This document shows positions 23,757 to 33,445 of a stretch of DNA of 64,000 nt, in pieces. The stretch is from Leptodontidium sp. MPI-SDFR-AT-0119. Its lineage: Eukaryota; Ascomycota; Leotiomycetes; Helotiales; Leptodontidiaceae. Made by a program: the position numbers and the translations under genes. Each line of letters starts with the position of its first letter. Position 1 is the first letter of the stretch. A model generated the notes under the pieces. That model was given only the letters and a program-made list of their open reading frames with translations, was not told the DNA's origin and made no database searches. Where the stretch lies: positions 1,984,001-2,048,000 of the forward strand of contig JAHLEZ010000003.1 in the NCBI GenBank assembly GCA_020726505.1, given 5' to 3'.

Positions 23757-24677
23757 TCAGAAGATTCGTCTAAGAACCATCGAACTCGAGCTCAGCATCC
23801 TTCTTTTTGCTCTGGGGGGTTTCCCCTCCTCCTCTGTTCTTTGTAATTGGTTCAACGATTGGTTCATCATGACCCTGACTAGTCTCGAGGTTCTGTTCAA
23901 GATTAACAAGTCGCTCACGCCCACAAGAGAGACACCACTTGCATATTCTTCCGCCTCAACCATGTCTGGTAGTATTTGACTCGACACCGATACAATATCC
24001 TTCGGGGTGTCCTCGCCCCACTTCCTCCTCCCTCCCTTCCAGATCCTTTCAAGCCGCCGATAAACAAGACTAGCAGGCGTATGCTCCTCCGGCGGTGTCT
24101 CGAAAACCACAACTTTCAAGTCTGTGTACTTGCCAATGTGCCATTTGATGCCACCGCCATAAGATCTATGCCAGCTGTAACGCTCGTATCGATGAAACGC
24201 AGGTCCTCCTATGATGATTCGCTGGACCTTCTGGCGAGATTTCGGATCGACTTTCCCAAAGCCGAGTGTGGCGCGTGGCCGTTCGAAGACAGGTATGGCA
24301 TGGCCGTTGTCGAAATGGAGGTAGTCGATAGCGAAGTTGAAATAAATGGGTCTCTGGAGTCGACCGTGGAAGGTGTACTGGTAGTGCTTCAATGCAAGTT
24401 TCCGTGCTTCTTGATTGACATGTAGCAAGGAGGGAGCATAGGCATCGCTGATGTGAACCCCGGCACAAGGGAGTTTAACGGTGTGGCCGCCTTTGACTTT
24501 GGGTTTCACCAGTTTCGTCGTACGCCATATCGTGATGACTCGTGGGACCAGGATTTCCTCGAGCATAATCATCGTGCGGAGCTCGAATGGTAGTTTGGGG
24601 AACTTCAGGAACGTTGGTTCGTCGTCGTTTGGGAAGAAGATGATACCAGACGGTCTAGCGGAGACGTTAGAAGCCAT
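23757..24677 (-). CDS. 2EXR-family protein
   Basis: Single exon of 306 residues with the ATG at 24677. It shows the 2EXR opening block FLKFPKLPFELRTMI at about residues 23-37, then VPRVITIWRTTK, the middle block SLLHVNQEARKLALKHYQY, and PIYFNFAIDYLHFDN. The later part includes TDLKVVVFETPPEEHTP. The family is fungal, expanded in Leotiomycetes, and of unknown function. The C-terminus (PPRAKRRMLSSSSMVLRRIF) is unlike the rest; the neighbouring frame there reads SKKKDAELEFDGS, so the end of the protein may have been altered by a frameshift. Confidence 0.8.
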   Translation of the reverse strand: MASNVSARPSGIIFFPNDDEPTFLKFPKLPFELRTMIMLEEILVPRVITIWRTTKLVKPKVKGGHTVKLPCAGVHISDAYAPSLLHVNQEARKLALKHYQYTFHGRLQRPIYFNFAIDYLHFDNGHAIPVFERPRATLGFGKVDPKSRQKVQRIIIGGPAFHRYERYSWHRSYGGGIKWHIGKYTDLKVVVFETPPEEHTPASLVYRRLERIWKGGRRKWGEDTPKDIVSVSSQILPDMVEAEEYASGVSLVGVSDLLILNRTSRLVRVMMNQSLNQLQRTEEEGKPPRAKRRMLSSSSMVLRRIF

Positions 24678-25020
24678 TGCGGCGGTGTATTGGAGACTGG
24701 CTTTGGGTTAGCACCTGCAGCGTAGTGGCTTATCTATGATATGCTCATATCCAGAAGCTTTAGTGCGAAGACATCCAAAACATGGTCATATAAAACACCA
24801 GCGTGAGCAAGATCATTTGACTTACACGAGAATGAGGATTGTGGCTAGATGTTTGCAGTAGATGATACAAGATCCGCAGATATCATAACATAGCAAGTAG
24901 CAAGTTGTGATGTTTCTGCGAAATGCAAGGTTGAGTGTAGCGAAGGTTGGTGGAAGTCTGAAAGGTCAGGAAAGTTGGGAAGAGTAATTCCGACCTGGGA
25001 GCTAGGCCAAAAAGGCGCTA
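24678..25020. other. Intergenic region up to MITE insertion
   Basis: Probable promoter side of the minus-strand 2EXR gene. It ends at the TA dinucleotide (25019-25020) where the MITE-like element begins. No genes seen. Confidence 0.4.
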
Positions 25021-26010
25021 CAATCGTTTTCCTAACGTGTGTCAGCGTCACCGATTTTAGCGAGCCTCACTAACCCTCAAATTCGCGAGGAGACAGCGAG
25101 GAAGCACCTCTCCCCGACCCTTAATTAATTATTAAAGCTTTAAAAAAAAGTTGATATAATAAAAATTCAATATAACTTTAGTATATACATTATATTTTTA
25201 AGTATTATAATAGTAATTTAAAGGTGTAAATTATAAAAGGGCAAAAATTGTTACGGCTGACTAGAGGATGATACTGGCGGCTCAGTGCAAGCACCGGAGT
25301 CTCAAGCCTTTGTTGTATTTGGGCCTCTAGCTACGCTTGGTATCGAGAAGAAAAGACAAGGAGGAAAGGAGAGCTCTCTGTAAGAGAGAGTCGAAGCTTA
25401 AATACAGGAGGTGGCAAGCTATTCTTCCCAATTGGGCCTAGCGCAGTCGCCAGCGTCGCGGCATTCGCCCTCCTTGGCATCCGGTCACGTGCGTACCGTA
25501 ACAAAAATGGCATTTTCAGCCTCGCGAGCCCTCGCAAGCTGACTCTCGGTCGCAAATTTGAACCGCAAACCCTCGATTTTACTTCCCTCTTTTAACACTA
25601 CGAAAGATTATTAAGAGCTTCTAAAAATTAAGATAATTAAAGTTAAACATGTAATAATCAATTGCATATAATTACTAGATTAATTAAAGCTGTAGTTATA
25701 AAGTAATATTTGGGGCCAAAATAGTAAGTTTGCGGCTTAAATTTGCGACCGAAAGCCAGCTTGCGGGGGCTCACGAGGCTGAAAATCGCCTATTCAGCTT
25801 TTACACCTCTACATTATATCTTAAGAATAAAAGAAATCACTGTATATATTAATATTATGCTAAATTTTAATTATATTAACTTTTTTTAAAGCTTTAATAA
25901 TTAATTGAAGGGGCGGGGTGAGGTGCCTACTTCGGATTTGGGGCGGATTTGAGGGGTTTAGTGAGGCTCGCTAAAATCGGTGACGCTGACACACGTTAGG
26001 AAAACGATTG
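25021..26010. mobile_element. Fold-back MITE-like DNA element, TA-flanked, Tc1/mariner-type
   Basis: The two ends are perfect inverted repeats over about 53 bases beginning CAATCGTTTTCCTAACGTGT. Similarity continues with mismatches through AT-rich arms, to about 25248 on the left and from about 25796 on the right. Both sides are flanked by TA (25019-25020 and 26011-26012), the duplication expected of Tc1/mariner/Fot1-type transposases. No transposase is encoded, so it is non-autonomous. A second inverted-repeat pair (about 25512-25570 with about 25735-25793, starting ATTTTCAGCCTCG) lies inside and may be the inner part of the arms or a nested element. A solo LTR interrupts the left arm. Confidence 0.85.
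25249..25503. repeat. Solo LTR inserted in the MITE, 5-bp target duplication
   Basis: The 255-base block begins TGTTACGG and ends CCGTAACA, the inverted TG..CA ends of an LTR. It is bordered on both sides by the direct repeat AAAAT (25244-25248 and 25504-25508). Its base composition is clearly less AT-rich than the surrounding arm. No internal retroelement sequence remains, so it is a solo LTR left by recombination. The superfamily (copia or gypsy) cannot be told. Confidence 0.8.
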
Positions 26011-26012
26011 TA

Positions 26013-26676
26013 ACCACCCTCATCTGGAGCCATCACGTGAAGCTGGCTATCCAACCTCACTTGAGCAAATCTCGAGTAGTTTTTCTAGAGGTAAATCAGT
26101 CTAGGAAAAGTATATGTAGATACAAAATAAAGATATGGATGCTTTTGGGTTTTCTAACTAGCCATAGATGGCATAGAATGAACGTGCGTCAAATGCTTGA
26201 AAGAGGCTACTTCCGACTCGAAAGAAACGCAAAAAGGAAGAAAAAAATTCGGAACGTACTCTGCACAGCGAGAATGTTTGCACTCTAAGTATGGGAAGCT
26301 TCAAGAGTGGGTGTGTTCTGTCCAGATGTATCGTATGATTGTTCATCCCAATATGATGTTTAGGTCATGCATTACGTAAATAGATTTCTTTACCGTACAC
26401 ATGTATGCTAATCAAACGCAACTGTTACAAACTCTACAATGATGGATCTGACACCTTCACATCTAGAATTCAAGCATGTCAGGAGGGGGTACGGCAACGT
26501 TCAATGGAGTCATTGAGTCTGGGTAGTAAGATATGAGAGTGTCTTCCGGAAGAGAATAACAGATGTCATCATTGGCAAGTTCAGTAAGACTATGTCGTTT
26601 TACATCTTGAGTACAGTACATTCCCCATATTTTTGATATCTTTATTTCTATCCCTTTATTTCTGCCAGTGCTCAGT
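26013..26676. other. Intergenic region between two MITEs
   Basis: 664 bases, moderately AT-rich, with no supported coding sequence. Confidence 0.35.
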
Positions 26677-26678
26677 TA

Positions 26679-27131
26679 CAGTACTAGGCAACTGATATTA
26701 ACCTTTTACCCCAATCACACCAAAACACTACATTTCCCACTCTCTCTAAAATAAGCTACAATTCTTTAAATTAATATTCCTTTGAGCTTTACAATCTTTT
26801 TAACAATTCCAAGCTTTTTATTATTATGATTTCTAATTAAAAATTAACAGTATAGGATTCTAGTCGGTTAAAGTTTGACGTAGTATTTTTGAGCCACATT
26901 TTGCGAGTAAAGTAGCGTTTTCAAACTACCACTGTCTTTATCTTACGATAAACATTTTACATAACGCTTAAAATAAATTTTAAATTGATAAAAGTGTACT
27001 TAATACTTTATTTAAGAAGTTGAAAATAAGACCTAGAATTTAATTACTAATGAGTGGGTTAAATTAACGATTGTTTAGGGTGAGTTTTGGTGTGTTTTGG
27101 ACAAAAGGTTAATATCAGTTGACAGTGACTG
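26679..27131. mobile_element. Second MITE-like element, TA-flanked
   Basis: The inverted ends share CAACTGATATTAACCTTTT and further similarity (CACACCAAAAC). The outermost bases (CAGT...) are imperfect. TA occurs immediately outside each end (26677-26678 and 27132-27133). The 453-base AT-rich element has no coding capacity. Its ends differ from those of the element at 25021, so it belongs to another family. Confidence 0.7.
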
Positions 27132-27133
27132 TA

Positions 27134-27770
27134 CCTGCTCCTACGTCGCAAAGGGAAAAAAAACACACTGCAAATACAATCCATCTATCCATAATTCCAA
27201 CCTCGAAACATTTGCTGACATACCTAACTCTCTCACTCCCGAGTACTAATAGCCCGTTGGGAATGAAATTGTTCATACCAAATGCTTTGCGCAACCCACT
27301 ATTTCCCAACTGCATTACGCCTTCCCCTTCTAGTACCAAGTGCATTACGTAACTTGTGTGCAGACAGCTAGTCTAAAAACGGGTAGCAAATATACGGAAG
27401 ATTTGTATACGAACTGCTCAAAAAAAAAAAAAATTACACTCGATAGCCCTTCCTTGAAACACTCCTTCTATCTCAACTGAGACGAGGTTGACTGCCAGTC
27501 CTTCAGCAAATATAGGGCACACATGTGCCGAAAGCGTGATTGGGCTTGAAGCAAGTCCTGCAAAGTGGGAGCGTGGCTTTAATAGGAAGGTGGGTACTTA
27601 TGGTGCATGCACACCCTCAGTGACGCAAAAGCGGTTGTGATAGGACCCTGGCTATGGTTTAATTGTCGTCCAGTAAAATCTGATCCGATCGAGAGCGACA
27701 CCACCTTTGCTCTTCACTTACGTTTCTTTACTATTCATAACACCAATCGAGTTTTGCTTAGACCTTTGCA
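27134..27770. other. Intergenic region upstream of the glutathione transferase
   Basis: Contains a poly-A run near 27420. No supported gene; likely promoter. Confidence 0.35.
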
Positions 27771-28796
27771 ATGGCAGAGCTCTATACTGACAAGACTCCA
27801 GCAGCGGTGAAACATGCCACGGTATGTAGACAGTCACTAGCTTTGCTTATTGGTCATGGTTAATTTGGTAATCCACAGGGACTTCACTTGATCACTGAAT
27901 CGACACCTAATGGGAAAAAAGTGCAGATTCTGCTTGAAGAATTGAAGGATGCCTGTGGCATTGAGTGGACAACTAGCTTACTCGACCTTGAAACGGATGA
28001 GCAGAAGGAGGACTGGTTCTTACGTCTTAATCCTAACGGTACGTAATAACGGCTGATCTCACTCTTGCAGAATGAGGGCTTGGATACAGTACCTCGAGTT
28101 TAAATAAGGGGGGTACTGGTTGTGCTCCAAGTTTTGTTAGTCAATACTAAATAAACTATTGCCTCTTAGGGCGAATTCCAACTCTGATAGACAACACAGT
28201 GATGCCACCTTTCCCTGTTATGGAATCAACTGCAGTGCTTCTGTATCTTCAAGATAAATTTGACGAGGAGAACCTGTTCGGATTTATTGATAAGCGTGAG
28301 CATAGCGAGGTAGTACAATGGCTTCTTTTCTGGCAAGCATCGGGCCGGCCAAACCAAGGGCAGAGCAACCATTTTAGCAAATCTGCATCCGAGAAGATAC
28401 CTTGTAAGTAACGTACAATCAGATTTGTCTTGCCTAGAGAAGCCTGTTAGCTAAACATAGGTGAAAACACTACTAGATGCCATTTCGCGATTTAGATCGG
28501 AGACTCTGCGCGTTTATAACGTGTTTGAAATCCGACTTTCTGGACGTTATACGGGTACATCACGCGAATATCTTGTGGGACCGGGAACAGGCAGATACAG
28601 TATCGCTGATATTGGAGCTTGGCCGTGGATTCGATCATGGAGATATGCTCAGTTCACTGTCGAGGAGATGGCGCAATTTCCGTATTTGCTGCAATGGATT
28701 GACCGTATTGCTGCACGCCCAGCGGTCCAGAGAGGAATCTCAGATTTCTATGATAGTGAAGAGAATCCCGCGCTACGAGTGTCAACAAAGAGTTAG
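27771..28796 (+). CDS. Glutathione S-transferase, Ure2/GTT-like
   Basis: Exons 27771-27821, 27879-28038, 28170-28403 and 28477-28796 (765 nt, 254 residues). The N-terminal thioredoxin-like half reads LITESTPNGKKVQILLEEL, LNPNGRIPTLID and FPVMESTAVLLYLQDKF, containing the conserved cis-Pro and Glu-Ser glutathione-binding pair. The C-terminal helical domain has YSIADIGAWPWIRSWRYA, with the N-capping box Asp. It should conjugate or reduce with glutathione in the cytosol, in detoxification or peroxide defence. The last acceptor was chosen at CTACTAG (28476) because it restores the family run PYAISRFRSET. Length and layout are normal. Confidence 0.88.
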
Positions 28797-29617
28797 ATAT
28801 CATGCTATTTGTCTGGCTTAGTACTCGCAATGCAATAAATTTCTCAAGTTAAGACTGATCAAAAAGTTCAGGTAAAATGTCAAGTTGGTCGATGATCTAA
28901 AGGTGAAGCACCAAACGGTTAGGGCGATCTGGACCAATGTTGTGGCCTACACCCAGTCTCCTTCATCAGTGATGTTGCTGATGGGGATCTTCGCCTCACC
29001 AAACCAATTTCTCATTACTGCCCTACTTCTGTCAGGCGATTTGAGCATTGAAGTCACCTCGTTACGGCTCAAGTGTTGTCCATAGAGTATGTTTCTTGGA
29101 CTTGATATGTTGAGCAGGGTTTGTTGAATATTCCAATGTTCTGCGGGTGAAGCGCTACGTGAAAGCGTATGAATTGCTGTGGATGAGGGTTAATGATCTG
29201 GACGCACGGAGCCAAACAGATACTAAAACATAAAATCATTCATACCTTTCACTGGGGTTATTAATTTCAAAATCAGAGCCTATGAAAAGTTTCCTTTCTG
29301 TATTAGCGTCGCTTTCTTTACAAAATTGCTGATCTGGTGATTGAAATTAACGCTTAGGGATGCACAAAATATTCACAAAGAAGCGCATGTAGGTGAGGTT
29401 CTGACTCCTTCTGGGAAGCATCCGTCCTTTAGACTTGCAAGGCTCGGCTACCGAACGCTCAGAAAATAACAAGATCTAAGAAGGAGGGTATTACTCAAAG
29501 TTCCCTTCCTTATCATGACGACTTGAACAATCCAGCAGATATGTGAACGCTTCCATTACCTGTTCAAAGATTCGAATAGTCATGCTCTGTTTACTGTCTC
29601 ACTTGCTACTGCTACCC
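28797..29617. other. Intergenic region
   Basis: Downstream of the transferase. A small open frame (28885-29085) lacks motifs. No supported feature. Confidence 0.35.
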
Positions 29618-29700
29618 CGCCCCCCCCCCCCCCCCCCCCTCTGGTTTGAATGTTAAATCTGTGGCGCGACTAGAAAATTTAACATTCAAGCCAGGGGGGG
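29618..29700. repeat. Poly-C run joined to a near-perfect inverted repeat
   Basis: A run of about 18-20 C is followed by TCTGGTTTGAATGTTAAAT, an 18-base spacer and the complement ATTTAACATTCAAGCCAG, ending in a short G run. The arms pair with one mismatch, and the G run can pair with the C run. It may be a small fold-back element or a hairpin-prone instability site. No target duplication was recognised. Confidence 0.65.
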
Positions 29701-30068
29701 ATCGAAATATGCATAGCCAAACCTAAGAACAGCCACTGTTGCTCCCCTGTTGCTTCGCACTAAGCCAATTTCTCAGTACCTGATTCGCTGATTTGCTTCC
29801 CGCTGAGGCGTTCTTTAAACTTCGGCTATGCATTTCATTCGAGAAGCCCCTGAGTGGGATGTGCGGGCCGGCCCTGACAGGGATTGCAAGGCTGCAGCTA
29901 AGCCACCAAGGCTGAAGCCAAGCCACCAAGGCTCTAGGCCACCATTCCATTCCTTCTCATGCCAACACGCGTCCAACAGAATTCAGCCTCTTCGACATGG
30001 CACAAGAAACACAAACACCAGCGCATTTCTTCTTTCAACAACCTCAACTTCCATCACAGCCATGAAAG
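29701..30068. other. Intergenic region
   Basis: Holds a short imperfect direct repeat (AAGCCACCAAGGCT-like) near 29900-29935 and a C-rich leader before the DUF3431 gene. No gene supported. Confidence 0.35.
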
Positions 30069-32444
30069 ATGTTCTCGACAACCCCTCAAGAGCCAGATCC
30101 TGCAGTCTTGACGACCTTTAATCCCGACGGCAGCAATGCTCCGTTCCTGGTGACTGAAGACTGGGACGAGGAACCGGAAATGGATTCGAAGCGAACACCG
30201 ACTGGCGAGAGTTTCTTGAGAGCTGCGTACGTGGAATTTAATTCGAGAGACAATCAGCAAGGTGCTGATCCTCTCTGTGTGCTAGTTCCTGGACTGTTTG
30301 CTCTGCGACAGCTGTATATACCACAAAGAGATTGATGGTGATACATGGGTACCGTACGTCTACCACCCCTCTTGCGAATAACCCTGCTAACATCTGCCAG
30401 ACTATCGTACGTCCAGAATATCAATTACTCCTCCTACCTAATGGCTGACTTGAAACAGCTCTCATGATCGCCTTTCATTCCTCCGCCGCGATCCTTTTCG
30501 TCTACATCATCCTCCTCCGAATAAAATCAGACTCGAATTATATACCAGGCCCCAAAAGGAGGGGATGGGGATTGAGACAACCAGATGGCGATGACTTTTT
30601 AGCAAATAGCTACTGGACTCCCATGATACCAGCATCCTTGGCAGCTGCGGCTTCATTCCCCATGCTGTTGGAAGGATTGCTACATATGCCCAGTCTGGCT
30701 GTTCTAGTGATGCTATTTGTAGGTTCCACAGGCCAAGTTATCGTTACGAGGCTAATTGATATAGCCGATCATCTATTCCACCGAATCTCTCGTTCTTTTC
30801 GTCTGTTGCTCTCAGTCTCGATCGCAGAAATGCATTCCCTGGGAAACTATTGTCGCTACGGCCGCATCGAGCGTCGTTCTCTACAATGAATATCGTCTGA
30901 TGGTTCCAGGTCTTGTGTTTGGTGTCGGAGGAATCTTGCTGATGGGGGCATCCCGTGCATTGTTCATCATTGGATCAGAAAGAGCCGGGTCGAATCTCGC
31001 TGTTCAAGCCCGATTGAAAGCATGCCATGGTTTCGTTCTTATGACTCTCATCTTTGGTCTTCTGTTCAGTGGGGTTGCGGGATACTATATTGAGTATCTC
31101 GGCTCAACAAGCTCCCTGGGGTTTGGTACTGTCACATTCATGATCCTCAACCTCATCTCAATTATTGGAGCTGCCTTTTCCGGGACTTCTCTCACGGCAT
31201 ATTCACCCATCTCTTTTGAGGACACGATATCCCAATTCTCTCATATACCTGTTCATGGATCAGATTTCCTGCCACCATTTGCAGCAAGTCTGTTGGTTCT
31301 CCTGGCTGCTATCAGTTCAAATCCGGTTTCTTTCATCTCCTTGTTCCAAATTGGGGCCTATCTCATCGCATCTGCTTGTTTACTCGGATTCGAGCAAATT
31401 CACAACTATGTTCTGATATGTATGAGCGTGGTTCAACAACGGATCAACAAATTATTTGGAAGAGATATTAAAGAGTCCAGAACACCAAGCCGAATCTCAA
31501 CTGCTTCTGCTCTTTTCGTCATTTTCATTGTTCTCAGCTCAATAATCTCTTCCCTCGCATACTCCGCGATCACATCTCTTCCGCCAAGTCTACCAACAAC
31601 CTTCGATACCGCATTCGTCCCCTCCAATCGCTTCGATATCGTCGTTTCCATGTATCAAGAAGACCCTGCATCCGTCAAAGCCATGCTCACTGCAATCAAA
31701 CGTACGACGCTCCTTGCCACCCTACAACCCCGTGTCATAATCTACACCAAAGATCCCAAGCAGGACCTCTACAAACTCAAAGTAGCTACGGGCGCAGACC
31801 TCGTTGAGCGACTCGATAACCTCGGACGAGAAGGCGGAACATACCTCTGGCACATAGTCAACAAATGGGACGATTTAGCGGAACAAACTATGTTCATCCA
31901 AGCACATGCCCACAATATGCGAGAACTCATTCCTCGAATCAACTCCTACTTGGTCCAAGAAACCGGAATGCTAAGTCTGGGCTTCACAGGCGTGACCTGT
32001 ACATGCAACAATTGCAGTGATAGATGGGGCTGGGAGGACAAATGGGGCGTCGTCCCTGCACTCTACGAAAAGATCTACTCTCATGCTTGCAAACCCGAAG
32101 CGCACATTCTTCTCTCATTCAAAGGCCAATTCGTCGCCAGCGCTCGCCGTATCCGCGGGGTTGGCATTAAGATCTTCGGTGGTCTCCTCACGACCATAAC
32201 GAGCAAAGAAGGCTGGAGTCACGACACCACTTCTCTGGAGATGGCGGGCGTGGGTGCTGAGGGTGATAGCCCTAGTAACCCATATTTTGGCTTCGCGATG
32301 GAACGAGTTTGGGGATTGGTTATGCAGTGCGGTACCGATACTGGGGTAGCTGCTAGATGTCCGAGTTTATTGAGTGGAATGGGAATGGGTGGGAAGGTGG
32401 AGGATTGTCAGTGTCTGGATGCGCCTGTTAAGAAGCTCTTCTGA
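30069..32444 (+). CDS. Multi-helix transporter-like protein fused to DUF3431
   Basis: Exons 30069-30226, 30286-30353, a 6-nt exon 30401-30406, 30459-30718 and 30816-32444 (2,121 nt, 706 residues). The N-terminal half has roughly eight to ten hydrophobic helices. The start TVCSATAVYTTKRLMVIHGYHYPLMIAFHS recalls the first helices of triose-phosphate/nucleotide-sugar transporters (the xxYPLxxxFxH pattern). The C-terminal third is DUF3431: FDIVVSMYQEDP, YTKDP, LDNLGREGGTYLWHIVNKWDD and FIQAHAHN, a fungal domain likened to glycosyltransferases. One inference is membrane-anchored sugar transfer at the Golgi or plasma membrane. The 6-nt exon supplies the HY of GYHYPL; skipping it also keeps frame. 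Confidence 0.8.
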
Positions 32445-33445
32445 ATGATGGCACATTGGCTTTGTGGTATGTAGAGTTTAGAAGTTTTGTGATACCATAA
32501 TTGCGATTGCTTTTACGTTCGTTTCATTTTTTAGAAAGTTTGTCTTGTGAAGTATTTCAAAGGGCTCTTGTCGCGTCTCATGACCGACCAGCTTTGAGAC
32601 AGTCATATTCAAGGACAAGGTCAGTGAGTACAGTACATCCATCCATCCTCCTCAACTTTAAGAGAACTGACTCTGGGCAAAACCGAGGCAGTCTGCCCAG
32701 CTGACTAAGCCGGACTTTTTCTTCAGCATCCACTTTCGCTCTTTCAAAGCTCAACCTCACCAGTCAACACTGTTTAACAAACAACTCTCGTTCGTCAAAC
32801 TCCATCCAAATGCCATACTCACAACAATTAGATCAATCGCGTCTTCTTCACAGTATCCTACCTCATCAGCATCGTACATTTGGGGGCCATTTCTAAGCCG
32901 CAGCCAGCCCCTGCAACAGTAGCGCAGGCTAGCACCACAGCCACAAGTCAGCAGCTGCACAACCATACTCTTCTCGTTACCGTGCCTCAAAGCTAATGTA
33001 AGCACGTGGATACACATAGATACAGAACCAGGCTGCCTCCAATCATCCATCTCTATTTTCTTGTTTAATATTAGCAAGGTGCTGATGTGGCCGCGCCAAG
33101 TGTTCCGTGAGGAGGCTATCGGTGACTGGTTCTGGTGAAGTGTGAAGTGAAGGGTAGGCTGCTGTGCTGTGCCTGTGTCAGCCTTACCGAGTATAGTTTG
33201 GTTGGATGTACGCTGGAAGGACGATAGATGGGGAATTTGGGTTTGGACTGGGATAAGTATTGGGATGGTCCCGTGAGTTGGCGGTGGTTGTGTTCCGCTG
33301 ATTGATTTTATTTCTTTATTTCTGTCCGACTTGTTGTCTGGAATTGCTGTTTAGCTTGCCTGCATTTCCCTTTCAAGTCCCACGTTCCGTTTGATTTCCA
33401 GCAGAGAAAATTACTCGAAACGGCGAGCTGGCTGCCTATCAGAAG
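32445..33445. other. Intergenic region
   Basis: About 1 kb between the DUF3431 gene and the AAA+ gene. No supported coding sequence or RNA gene. Confidence 0.4.

Noticed and set aside
25249..25503. The block considered as an independent MITE because of its inverted ends
   Set aside because: The ends are TG..CA with a 5-base duplication, which fits an LTR better than a TA-inserting DNA element.
29828..30121. 97-residue frame overlapping the start of the DUF3431 gene
   Set aside because: Its later part is the wrong frame of the first exon, which is fixed by splicing into the membrane domain.
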